Source: CAYPFY01 sp964410105
GTDB lineage: Bacteria > Bacteroidota > Ignavibacteria > UBA10030 > SZUA-254
NCBI GenBank assembly: GCA_964410105.1
Contig: CAYPFY010000019.1
Coordinates: forward strand, 5,033-69,032
DNA length: 64,000 nt
Direction: 5' to 3'
Under the pieces are notes generated by a model that worked only from the letters and a program-made list of their open reading frames with translations, did not search any database and was not told where the DNA came from. This document shows, piece by piece, positions 43,905-52,400 of this stretch (position 1 is its first letter; each line of letters begins with the position of its first letter). The position numbers and the translations under genes were made by a program.

Positions 43905-44804
43905 ATGTCTATCTCATTTCTCATTGTCAATTATTTTACGGCCGATTACGTTGAACATCTCCTCGCCAGCATACGGCAAAACGTACAGCGATACCGGTAC
44001 GAGATTCTCATATTCGATAATTCCTCCGATCCGGGGGAAAAGAAGAAGCTCGAGAAGTTCGATCTCCCGGTGGGGAAGGTATTTTTTTCTGATCGCAATG
44101 TCGGGTTTGTTGCAGCGAATAACGCTCTGCTCGAATCAGCTTCCGAAGATCTTCTCGTGCTGATAAACCCTGATACGCTTCTCCTCGACAATAGCATCGA
44201 GGATCTGTTTGACTTTGTCCAACGCCACGACGAAGCAGGGGCGGTCGGTCCTATGCTTGTGAACGGTGACGGCTCCTATCAAGTCAGTTATTACAAATTT
44301 CCCACGCTCTGGACGACGATCCGTGAGCATATCCTCCTGGCACGTAACCACGCCTATGCCTATTCTACCCCGGCGGCAACCGTTCAGGAATGCGAGGTTG
44401 TCAAGGGTGCCTGTATGGTCGTCCGAAAGAGCGCCATCCCGGCTGATTATCTCTTCGATCCGGCCCTCACCATGTATTCCGAGGAGATCGACCTTTGCCA
44501 CCGCCTTGTCGGTTCGGGGCTGAAGAATTACTATTTCCCGAACTCGCGAATTGTTCATTACGGTGAGAAGAGCTCTCATCAGGAACAAGCCTCAGAGTAC
44601 TCGCTCTACCATTATCATCGGAGCAAGCTTATCTACTGCCGCAAGCGATGGACCGGAGCCAGGTTCCAGGTCGTGAGAGCTATTCTGTTTGTGTCGCTCA
44701 TCGAGAAATCCATCCTCCTCGCTCTCGTCGGGAGGCGTATGAGCGCGAAGATTCATTGGAGGGCGTTAAAACGATTGTGGCAAGACGGGTTTTCTCCGCG
44801 ATAG
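43905..44804 (+). CDS. GT2 glycosyltransferase (rhamnosyltransferase WbbL-like)
   Basis: This 299-residue GT-A fold enzyme starts MSISFLIVNYFTADYVEHL. It carries the acceptor motifs FDNSSD, FSDRNVGFVAANNALL, INPDTLL (DxD-type), VVKGACMVVRKSAI and YSEEIDLCHRL. The organisation matches the WbbL-type rhamnosyltransferases. The sugar is not proven, though rfbB in the locus makes a dTDP-rhamnose route plausible. A TTG at 43893 would add four residues. The following GT4 gene starts 47 bases later. Confidence 0.84.
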   Translation: MSISFLIVNYFTADYVEHLLASIRQNVQRYRYEILIFDNSSDPGEKKKLEKFDLPVGKVFFSDRNVGFVAANNALLESASEDLLVLINPDTLLLDNSIEDLFDFVQRHDEAGAVGPMLVNGDGSYQVSYYKFPTLWTTIREHILLARNHAYAYSTPAATVQECEVVKGACMVVRKSAIPADYLFDPALTMYSEEIDLCHRLVGSGLKNYYFPNSRIVHYGEKSSHQEQASEYSLYHYHRSKLIYCRKRWTGARFQVVRAILFVSLIEKSILLALVGRRMSAKIHWRALKRLWQDGFSPR

Positions 44805-44851
44805 CAAAGGGCATCCCACCGAATGCGAAGCAGGAATCTCAGAATCCTCAC

Positions 44852-45979
44852 ATGAATCCTCCGGTGACTCCGAATACGGATCTGATAGTCTATCAAATCA
44901 CCTCTGTCCTCCCGCCTGCGCATGACGGAGTGGGAGACGCTGCATGTAAAATCCACCGCCTCCTCCGGCAGAACGGAATAGCCTCATTCATCATCACATC
45001 TTCGGACCAAAGGGAAGATTCGGGCGTACTCCGGATCCTCTCCCGGTGGTCTTGGTTCGCATTCGTGAGTTTGAACGGAGTGATACGTCCCGCCCACAAT
45101 GCCCGCATCGTCTTTCACTATCCATCCCCAAGGTACCGGCGCTCTATTTCATTGATGTTTCTGCCGCTTTTTTTTAGGTTGCTCGGGCGTGAGACGGTCG
45201 TCTATCTCCATGAGTTAATCGTCTACTCGCTGCCGGGAAAATTGAAGACACTGCTGATGCTCCTGTTTTCCAGCAAAATCCTTACGACGGACAGGCCAAA
45301 CTATGAATTTCTGCGGCGCTTTCTTTTTTTTAAGAGATCGAAGCTTCTTCCGACGGGCTCCAACATGCCGCCTCGTTTGCACGTCAGGGAAGCGCCCGGG
45401 CATGAGCAACCGACCGAACAGATTCGCCGGAAGAGACAACTGCTCTCCTTCGGCCACGTCATGGTAGGCAAGGGGCTTGAGAATTTACTCGATGCATTCG
45501 ACGGGGGCGAGAGACTGCGGGATGCATATCACCTGCACGTCATCGGGGGGTTGCCCGAGATCCCCCGGCCATCGGACACCGATCTCTTGGCCAGAATCAA
45601 GGGGAGGGATTACTGTACCTATCATGGCTTCCTTTCAGGCTCTGAGTTTTTAGCAAGCATTGCTGAATTCGACATCATCATTCTTCCATTCCCAGAGGGA
45701 TTGTCAGAGCGCAGGGGGAGCTTCATGGCAGGGATGGCCTCGGGGAAGCCGATCCTCACGACGCGGCCGAAATTTCCTATCGACGGGCTGGAGGAAAAAG
45801 AAAATATTCTCTTTGTCGACGACGCACGGAGTGATACACTCGCAAATTACCTGTTGAGTGTGATGACGATCGATGACATCGCGCTCTGCCGGATCGGATC
45901 TGCAGCCAGAGAGTGGTACGAGGAGAATTTTTCCGATGAGGCCTTTATTGAAAAATTTATGGAGTTTATTGGTAACTGA
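44852..45979 (+). CDS. GT4-type glycosyltransferase
   Basis: This 375-residue GT-B fold enzyme shows the C-terminal nucleotide-sugar binding half (about 200-375): LLSFGHVMVGKGLENLLDAF, and a motif with an acid-rich donor site (SERRGSFMAGMASGKPIL). The N-terminal half opens DLIVYQITSVLPPAHDGVGD. The donor and acceptor are unknown. The open reading frame begins earlier (44648) within the GT2 gene, but ATG 44852 gives the family-like start. Confidence 0.8.
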   Translation: MNPPVTPNTDLIVYQITSVLPPAHDGVGDAACKIHRLLRQNGIASFIITSSDQREDSGVLRILSRWSWFAFVSLNGVIRPAHNARIVFHYPSPRYRRSISLMFLPLFFRLLGRETVVYLHELIVYSLPGKLKTLLMLLFSSKILTTDRPNYEFLRRFLFFKRSKLLPTGSNMPPRLHVREAPGHEQPTEQIRRKRQLLSFGHVMVGKGLENLLDAFDGGERLRDAYHLHVIGGLPEIPRPSDTDLLARIKGRDYCTYHGFLSGSEFLASIAEFDIIILPFPEGLSERRGSFMAGMASGKPILTTRPKFPIDGLEEKENILFVDDARSDTLANYLLSVMTIDDIALCRIGSAAREWYEENFSDEAFIEKFMEFIGN

Positions 45980-46003
45980 CCAATTTAGAACACACTAGAT
46001 TCG

Positions 46004-46645
46004 ATGCAATTTCTGCTTCCGCCACGATTTCAGCATTTTCAAAAAAAATTCCGGGATCTTCCCTTTGATCTCCTCGATGTCGGCTGCGGGAGCCATTCGG
46101 CTTCCTTGGCGAAGAAATGGTTTCCCCAGTGCCGCTATTTTGGCATCGACCGGACTCGTGCATATGAGAACGACGCGAATGATTTTGAGCTGATGTCCGG
46201 ATTCTATGAACTCGATCTGACAACGGTTCGGTTCGATGAGATCCCGGATGCGTCCTTTGATGTCTTGATCATGTCTCACGTGATCGAACACCTGCCTAAC
46301 GGGGATGCTGTTCTTGCCGCTCTCGTTCCGAAGCTCAGGAAGGGAGGCGTTCTCTACCTTGAGTTTCCCTCGCGCCGAAGCCTCAAACTGCCGAGTATGA
46401 AGGGGACCCTGAATTTTTATGATGACCCGACTCACTGCCGCATCTATTCTGTCGACGAACTGAGTCGCCTGCTGGTCAGTCACTCATGCCAGATAGTGAA
46501 GTCGGGTGTGCGAAGAGACTGGATCAGGGTGATCCTGCTGCCGCTGCATATCGTCTACTCGAAACTAAAGTTCGGATATGTCCCGGGAAGCGTCTTTTGG
46601 GATCTGTTCGGATTTGCCGACTTTATTTACGCGCAAAGGTCATGA
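46004..46645 (+). CDS. SAM-dependent methyltransferase (class I)
   Basis: This 213-residue class I methyltransferase has the SAM-binding motif LLDVGCGSHSASLAKKWF (about 23-40) and the post-I region IDRTRAYE. It also has a methyltransferase_11-like block VLIMSHVIEHLPNGDAVLAALV. Its presence in a glycan locus suggests methylation of a sugar or other small acceptor. It overlaps the next GT gene by four bases. Confidence 0.8.
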   Translation: MQFLLPPRFQHFQKKFRDLPFDLLDVGCGSHSASLAKKWFPQCRYFGIDRTRAYENDANDFELMSGFYELDLTTVRFDEIPDASFDVLIMSHVIEHLPNGDAVLAALVPKLRKGGVLYLEFPSRRSLKLPSMKGTLNFYDDPTHCRIYSVDELSRLLVSHSCQIVKSGVRRDWIRVILLPLHIVYSKLKFGYVPGSVFWDLFGFADFIYAQRS

Positions 46646-47892
46646 ACATCCTCCAGATTTCGCCCCAGATCCCCTACCCGCTCTTGGACGGCGGAAAAGT
46701 CGGAATATTCAATATCACGAAACATCTCTCCCTGCGCGGTCATAAGATTACGATGGCTACGTTTCTCCGTGACCGTGACCTCCCGGGGCCATCGATCCTC
46801 AACGAATTCTGCGACCTTGTTACCGCCAAACATTCGACAGAGAATTCCCCTCCTCAGGCGCTCTTCAAGCTCTTCTCGTCAGACCCGTACAATCTTTCAA
46901 AGTACCGGTCCTCGAAGTTCAGAGATCTTGTGATGAAAACCCTCCGGGAAAAGAATTTTGATGTCGTCCACGTGGATCATCTGCACATGGCGCCCTACGG
47001 CCTCGTCTGCAAAGAATATGCCGGATTGCCCATAGTACTGCGGGAACACAACATAGAGAGCACGATCGTTGACCGATTCGCGGAAAATGCCGGCTCGTGG
47101 CCGCTCAGGAAATACCTCCACCTCCAGGCCAGGAGACTTCGTCGTAGGGAGGCAGAGCTCGCCTCTCGTTTCGACTGCTGCTGCGTTATCTCGGAAGAGG
47201 ACAGGCAGAGGCTTGCCAATCTTCAACCGGGAGCCAGAATTGAAGTCGTCCCCGGTGGGGTGGACAAATCATTTTTCCAAACCTCGCCGAGTGAAGAGAC
47301 TGTTCCTTACACGATGTGCTTCTTCGGGAGCCTGGACTGGTACGCGAATCAGGATTCGGTGCGTTGGTTCATAAAGTCGGTCCTTCCCCTCGTCCTCCTC
47401 AAAGAGCCGAGAGCGCGCTTTTACCTCGTTGGAAAAAGCGTCCCGAACGATATTCAGCAGCTCCAATCCGAATCTGTCGTAATCCGGGGTTTTGTCCCGG
47501 AGCTGATCGGCGAAGTCAGACAATACCAGGTGATCGTCGTCCCTATCCGCATCGGGAGTGGAATCAGGCTGAAGATTCTGGAAAGCTTCGCGATGCAAAT
47601 TCCCGTGGTCTCCACGACGGTGGGGTTTGAGGGGATTCCCGCCCGTCACGGCGAACATCTCCTCGCCGGGGACAGTCCGCAGGAATTCGCGGACCAAATC
47701 CTGAAACTGTTCGACGACCCTTCAAGCGGCAGACGGCTCGCCCGGAATGCGTTTCAAATTGTCGACCGGGATTTTCGATGGGAGAATATCGCTCAACGCT
47801 TCGAGGAGTTGTTCGTTCGGCTGGTCCGCGAGCGCGCTCTCGGGCCATCAGCCTCACCTCCCGTAGAAAAGAATCAAAGGATCAAGGCGTGA
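46642..47892 (+). CDS. GT4-type glycosyltransferase
   Basis: This 416-residue GT-B enzyme starts MNILQISPQIPYPLLDGGKVG at ATG 46642, overlapping the methyltransferase by four bases. The frame is open further upstream but that part is a shadow. The C-terminal half carries FFGSLDWYANQDSVRWF, VRQYQVIVVPIRIGSGIRLKIL and ESFAMQIPVVSTTVGFEGI, typical of the family that includes WbaZ- and WcaL-like enzymes. The sugar is unknown. C-terminal residues 400-416 form a basic, low-complexity tail. Confidence 0.83.
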   Translation: MNILQISPQIPYPLLDGGKVGIFNITKHLSLRGHKITMATFLRDRDLPGPSILNEFCDLVTAKHSTENSPPQALFKLFSSDPYNLSKYRSSKFRDLVMKTLREKNFDVVHVDHLHMAPYGLVCKEYAGLPIVLREHNIESTIVDRFAENAGSWPLRKYLHLQARRLRRREAELASRFDCCCVISEEDRQRLANLQPGARIEVVPGGVDKSFFQTSPSEETVPYTMCFFGSLDWYANQDSVRWFIKSVLPLVLLKEPRARFYLVGKSVPNDIQQLQSESVVIRGFVPELIGEVRQYQVIVVPIRIGSGIRLKILESFAMQIPVVSTTVGFEGIPARHGEHLLAGDSPQEFADQILKLFDDPSSGRRLARNAFQIVDRDFRWENIAQRFEELFVRLVRERALGPSASPPVEKNQRIKA

Positions 47893-47959
47893 TATCTGAT
47901 TCTGAAAATATCGGGCACATGCTGATGCAACCTGGCATTGTCATCGAATCTCCCCGTCC

Positions 47960-49198
47960 ATGAATCAGCCAGGCATCTGGATTGTCTCAGAATTGTTTTA
48001 CCCTGATGAGTCGGCCACAGGATACATTCTCACGCGGATAGCAGAGGGGCTCGCTGAGACGCATTCCGTCAATGTCATCTGCGGTTATCCCCGCTCCGGA
48101 GGTTCGGGCCCGGACTCCCCCCCTTTCGAGGTCAACCACAATGTAGCCATCCATCGCTGCCGGTCGGTCTCCTACGATCCGCGTAGCCTCCTTTTACGGT
48201 CGCTGAATGTTACCATGCTGAGCATCTCGATGTTTCTGAAAGTGATTTCGAAGGTGCGGAGAGGTGATTGCATCATCTTTGTTACGAACCCTCCAATGCA
48301 GCCGTTCTTCATGGCCCTGGCCTCACGGCTCAAAAGAGCCAAGTCCGTTCTTCTTATTCACGATCTATTCCCCGAGGCCCTGGACGCGACCAACCTCACA
48401 GCTCCCGGCTCCCTCGTTATTCACCTCTTCAACGCATTCAATAGTTTCGTCTATAAAACCTGCACAAGGATAATCGTCCTTGGCCGCGATATGCGGAGAC
48501 GGGTAGTGAAGAAACTCCCGGACGGCGACAGAAGACTTGCGTTAATCACGAATTGGGCTGAGACGGACAGAATCTCGCCGTCGCCGCGCCAGCAGAATGC
48601 TCTCCTGAACGAACTTAATCTACTCGATAAATTTGTCGTCCAATACATTGGTACCATGGGATATTCCCATGGAATTGAGGGGCTGCTTGAGTGTGCCAAG
48701 AACCTTCAAACCCGGCCCGACATTCATTTCCTTTTCATCGGCTCAGGAATCAAGAAGCAGTGGCTCGAAGAGAGAATCGCAGACCTCAAGCTCGCCAACA
48801 TCACTCTGCTTCCCCACCAGGACAGGAGGACGCACGACGTCGTCTATAACGCCTGCGATATTGGGATCATCTCGATGGTCAAGGGTATGTCCGGCGTGTC
48901 CGTCCCGAGCCGGATGTATAATATCATGTCCGCCGGAAAGCCGATCGTCGCTGTGACCGACGACGACTCAGAATTGGCCATGGTCGTCAGGGAGGAAAAC
49001 ATTGGGTGGGTGATCGATCCCGGCCGTCCCGACCGAATCGAGGAGGCGATCTGCGCTGCGAAGGCCGGGGCCGATACGCTTGTGGATTTGGGGCGACGGG
49101 CTCGAAACGCAGCTGAAAAGAAATATACTTTTACTCATGTGATGCGCGCATACAATGAACTTATCGAGAGCATCAGCTCTCATGAGACTGCAGCCTGA
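47960..49198 (+). CDS. GT4-type glycosyltransferase (WbuB-like)
   Basis: This 412-residue GT-B enzyme starts GIWIVSELFYPDESATGYIL near residue 4 and carries NPPMQPFFMALASRLKR, ALDATNLTAPGS and LITNWAETDRISP. The donor-site block GMSGVSVPSRMYNIMSAGKP is typical of the WbuB/capsular GT4 group, which often transfers L-fucosamine-type sugars. The donor here is unknown. It is separated from the previous gene by 67 bases. Confidence 0.83.
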   Translation: MNQPGIWIVSELFYPDESATGYILTRIAEGLAETHSVNVICGYPRSGGSGPDSPPFEVNHNVAIHRCRSVSYDPRSLLLRSLNVTMLSISMFLKVISKVRRGDCIIFVTNPPMQPFFMALASRLKRAKSVLLIHDLFPEALDATNLTAPGSLVIHLFNAFNSFVYKTCTRIIVLGRDMRRRVVKKLPDGDRRLALITNWAETDRISPSPRQQNALLNELNLLDKFVVQYIGTMGYSHGIEGLLECAKNLQTRPDIHFLFIGSGIKKQWLEERIADLKLANITLLPHQDRRTHDVVYNACDIGIISMVKGMSGVSVPSRMYNIMSAGKPIVAVTDDDSELAMVVREENIGWVIDPGRPDRIEEAICAAKAGADTLVDLGRRARNAAEKKYTFTHVMRAYNELIESISSHETAA

Positions 49199-49456
49199 CA
49201 TCCATGTCTGCGGAAAGATATCGCCGGCAGCTTATCATTGTGCCCAGCTCGGTAGCGTCAGGCTCAGGACGTTGTATTTGAAAAATGCAAATTGCATATT
49301 GATCATGCCTGTCATCTACGGCCAATCTGAGGATTTTGACCGTGGCTGAGACCGGGTCCCCTTTCATTCATCAATCGGCCGGTTCATCCTACATCCCGCC
49401 TGCCGGAGACGGGCGGGCTCGAACAGTCACGGTATCAAACGCATGAGATCAGCAAG
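49199..49456 (+). other. Intergenic region before the deacetylase, with inverted repeats
   Basis: This 258-base gap is the largest inside the polysaccharide locus. No gene is seen. It holds a 13-base palindrome at 49285-49297 (ATGCAA-A-TTGCAT) next to an AT-rich stretch. It also holds a GC-rich stem-loop at 49395-49417 (CCCGCCTG-CCGGAGA-CGGGCGGG). No clean promoter was identified. Confidence 0.4.
49395..49417. repeat. GC-rich inverted repeat
   Basis: CCCGCCTG (49395-49402) pairs with CGGGCGGG (49410-49417), with one G-T wobble, around a seven-base loop. No T-run follows. It resembles short dispersed palindromic elements more than a terminator. It was not seen elsewhere in the window. Confidence 0.35.
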
Positions 49457-50287
49457 GTGAAAAGAATACAAAACGCGATGTCAATCGACCTCGAAGACTG
49501 GTTCTGCGCCTATAACCTGAGTAGCGCCGTTCCCAGGGACGAATGGGATGATTGCGAGTTAAGAGTTTCGGAATCGACCGAACGCATACTGAACTTGCTC
49601 GATAGATTCAACGTACGGGCGACCTTTTTTGTCCTCGGTTGGATCGCGGAGAGGCTTCCCGGACTCGTTCGCACCATTGAACAACGAAATCACGAAATCG
49701 GAGTCCACGGCTACGATCATCACCTTCTCACCCAAATCACCCCGGCTGCCTTCGAGGAAGATCTGAAAAGAACTCTTAAGCTCCTCCACGATATCGGAAT
49801 CAAACAGGAGATCGTCGGTTTTCGTGCCCCGTCATTTACTATCGTGAAGAAGACCGAGTGGGCTTTCTCGGTGCTTCAAAAATATAACTTCAAGTATGAT
49901 TCGTCAATATTCCCCATCGGATTCCATCCCGATTACGGTATGCCGGACGCCCCTCTTGCACCATATCGGGTGAATGATTCTCTCACAGAGTTCCCTTTGA
50001 GCTGCGTGGAGATCCTGGGGAGACGTTTCCCCTGTGCGGGCGGGGGCTACTTCCGCATTTTCCCCTATGCCTACAGCAAGCAGTGCATAAAACAATGCAA
50101 TGCGCAGGGGCGAAGCGCCGTCTTCTATCTTCACCCCTGGGAACTGGATCCCGGTCAGCCGCGGGTAAGTCTGCCCTGGCCGAAAAGGCTCCGACATTAT
50201 TACGGCATCGCCAATACCGAAAAGAAGCTGGAAAAACTTCTCGGCGATTTTCAATTCACTACACTGCGCGAGATACTTGACCTATGA
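49457..50287 (+). CDS. Polysaccharide deacetylase with DUF3473-type C-terminus (XrtA-associated type)
   Basis: This 276-residue NodB-fold enzyme removes acetyl groups from GlcNAc-type residues in glycans. It has SIDLEDWF (metal Asp), EIGVHGYDHHLL (His ligands), GFRAPSFTI, and the C-terminal block YLHPWELDPGQPR that marks the DUF3473 subfamily seen in exosortase-linked EPS loci. GTG 49457 gives the familiar start KRIQNAMSIDLEDWF; ATG 49478 is the alternative. It lies upstream of a methyltransferase and overlaps it by four bases. No exosortase is in the window. Confidence 0.85.
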   Translation: MKRIQNAMSIDLEDWFCAYNLSSAVPRDEWDDCELRVSESTERILNLLDRFNVRATFFVLGWIAERLPGLVRTIEQRNHEIGVHGYDHHLLTQITPAAFEEDLKRTLKLLHDIGIKQEIVGFRAPSFTIVKKTEWAFSVLQKYNFKYDSSIFPIGFHPDYGMPDAPLAPYRVNDSLTEFPLSCVEILGRRFPCAGGGYFRIFPYAYSKQCIKQCNAQGRSAVFYLHPWELDPGQPRVSLPWPKRLRHYYGIANTEKKLEKLLGDFQFTTLREILDL

Positions 50288-50940
50288 ATACAGAGATTCT
50301 TTCTCAAACCGATTATTGGAACCAGGAAGCCGAACGCTTCGAGAAGATTTATTCGCATCAGAAATCTCCTTTTTCGAATTTGCTCGATCGCATTTTTCGC
50401 GGGGATATGTACGAAAGATTCAGTTTCACAATCTCGAGGAGCGAGCCCATCTCAGGCCGGAGTTTTCTCGATGTTGGGTGCGGAAGCGGCAGGTATTCTT
50501 TGGAATATGCTCGACGCGGAGCGCGGGACGTCATCGGCATCGACATAGCGGAAAACATGCTACAGATCTGTCGCCAGATGGCAGAAAACGAGGGGTTGGG
50601 CGGACGATGCAGCTTTCTCCACACGGATCTTCTCCAGTTTGACCCGGAACATGTGTTCGATGTTAGCATCGGTATCGGGCTCTTTGACTATATCAGCGAT
50701 CCTCTCCCTGTCCTTTCAAAATTGAGATCAGTGACGTCTGACTGTGTGATAGTGTCGTTTCCACGACTCTGGACCTGGAGAGCACCGATCAGAAAAGCCC
50801 GCCTCTCACTCAGAGGCTGCCCGGTCTATTTCTACTCGAGAAGCAGAATCTCGAACCTCATGCGTCAAGCGGGATATCCGAAGATCGACATCAGTAAGGT
50901 TGGCAAGCTTTTCTGCGTGGTTGGCTATGCGCGCGCATGA
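50284..50940 (+). CDS. SAM-dependent methyltransferase (class I)
   Basis: This 218-residue methyltransferase has the SAM motif FLDVGCGSGRYSLEYARRGA (about 61-80), the acidic GIDIAENML and a post-motif FDVSIGIGLFDYISDPLPVL. It probably methylates a sugar in this locus. The ATG overlaps the deacetylase stop by four bases. Confidence 0.82.
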   Translation: MNTEILSQTDYWNQEAERFEKIYSHQKSPFSNLLDRIFRGDMYERFSFTISRSEPISGRSFLDVGCGSGRYSLEYARRGARDVIGIDIAENMLQICRQMAENEGLGGRCSFLHTDLLQFDPEHVFDVSIGIGLFDYISDPLPVLSKLRSVTSDCVIVSFPRLWTWRAPIRKARLSLRGCPVYFYSRSRISNLMRQAGYPKIDISKVGKLFCVVGYARA

Positions 50941-50998
50941 GCGTGGAACGTGCCGTTCCGCATCTCAAAGTCTTCGACTCTCTCCCCGGGGCTGAATC

Positions 50999-52396
50999 AT
51001 GGCGAAAACAGGGGACAAGATCTCCCTCCTCTGGTTTGATCTCCTTACCATCAATCTGGCGTGGGCCGTCTACTACTGGATCCGCGTCCGCAGCGGGTGG
51101 ATCCGCCATATCGTGGAGCCGGATTTCTTTCTCCCGATGGCCGCCATTTGTCTGTTCTGGCTCCTGATTTACTTTGCAGCCGGACTGTACCGCTCCTGGT
51201 ATGCCAAGTCGCGCCTCGATGAGTTTGCAACCGTTTTTAAGGCTACGACGTTCGGCGTCCTCCTTTTGTTTTTTGCCATTTTCGTGGATGACCAGGGGGG
51301 CGGATCACCTCTCCATGCCCGGCTGCTCATTATGCTGTACTGGTTCCTGCTCCTGCTCAGCGTCGGCTCCGGCCGGTTCCTCCTCCATACTTTTCAGAGA
51401 CGCCTGCTCCAGGCGGGGATAGGCCTCCATAATGCGCTGATCATCGGATGGTCGAAGAAAGCAAAGGAGCTTTTCGATAGCGTCCAACTCTACCCGGCGC
51501 TCGGCTACAAAATCGTGGGCTTCGTCCCCGTGACGGGCGAGTCGACGCCAGAGCTCTATAAAGGGGTTCCCGTGATGAGCTCTGTTCAAAAACTGGCTTC
51601 GCTCATCGAGAAGTATGATATCAAGGACGTGCTCATCGCTCTCGATTCCACAGAACACGACAGGCTCCTCTATACGATCGGCGCCTGTAACTCGCATGCC
51701 GTGAGTATGAAGATTATCCCCGATCTGTACGACATTATCAGCGGTCAGGCCCGGACGAACCAGATCTATGGCTTTCCCCTGATCGAGATCATGCCGTCCC
51801 TTATGCAGCCGTGGGAACTGGCCGTGAAACGGGTGCTCGATATTCTGGTGTCATTTCTGATTCTTTTCCTAGGTCTTCCGGTATGGATCATTACCGCTAT
51901 CGCAATAAGACTCGATTCAAAAGGGCCGGTTTTCTATACGCAGGAGCGGGTGGGCAAGGATGAAAAGCCGTTTCATATCATAAAATTCCGGTCGATGCTG
52001 GCAGATGCCGAATCCGCGTCAGGTCCCGTCTGGGCGAATAAGCAGGACCCCCGCGTGACCCGCGTCGGCAATATTCTGCGAAAGCTCAGGATCGACGAGG
52101 TTCCGCAACTGATCAATGTGCTCGATGGGGATATGAGTCTCGTCGGCCCCCGCCCCGAACGCTCATTTTTTGTCGAGCAGCTATCAAAGGAAATTCCCCT
52201 GTATAAACGTCGCCTCAAAGTCCGGCCCGGCATCACGGGTTGGGCCCAGGTGAAACATAAGTATGACGAAAGTATCGACGATGTCCGGAAAAAAGTGCAG
52301 TACGACCTTTCCTACATAGAGAATATGTCGCTCAGGATGGATCTGAAGATTTTGCTGAATACCATCACCGTGATCCTTCTCGGGAAAGGACACTGA
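50999..52396 (+). CDS. Polyisoprenyl-phosphate hexose-1-phosphate transferase (WcaJ/WbaP type)
   Basis: This 465-residue protein has about five membrane helices (about 10-125), a CoA-binding/NAD-like domain (about 145-265) and a C-terminal phosphoglycosyltransferase domain (about 278-465). It transfers hexose-1-phosphate from a UDP-sugar to undecaprenyl phosphate, the first step of repeat-unit assembly. The catalytic domain is complete: RVGKDEKPFHIIKFRSM, the Asp-Glu dyad in LRIDEVPQL, DMSLVGPRPE and RPGITGWAQV. It serves as an internal reference for the degenerate domain encoded at 56034. Confidence 0.92.
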   Translation: MAKTGDKISLLWFDLLTINLAWAVYYWIRVRSGWIRHIVEPDFFLPMAAICLFWLLIYFAAGLYRSWYAKSRLDEFATVFKATTFGVLLLFFAIFVDDQGGGSPLHARLLIMLYWFLLLLSVGSGRFLLHTFQRRLLQAGIGLHNALIIGWSKKAKELFDSVQLYPALGYKIVGFVPVTGESTPELYKGVPVMSSVQKLASLIEKYDIKDVLIALDSTEHDRLLYTIGACNSHAVSMKIIPDLYDIISGQARTNQIYGFPLIEIMPSLMQPWELAVKRVLDILVSFLILFLGLPVWIITAIAIRLDSKGPVFYTQERVGKDEKPFHIIKFRSMLADAESASGPVWANKQDPRVTRVGNILRKLRIDEVPQLINVLDGDMSLVGPRPERSFFVEQLSKEIPLYKRRLKVRPGITGWAQVKHKYDESIDDVRKKVQYDLSYIENMSLRMDLKILLNTITVILLGKGH

Positions 52397-52400
52397 CCGG

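Noticed and set aside
44648..44851. An upstream extension of the GT4 gene that overlaps the GT2 gene.
   Set aside because: The extension lacks family motifs; ATG 44852 gives the expected N-terminus.
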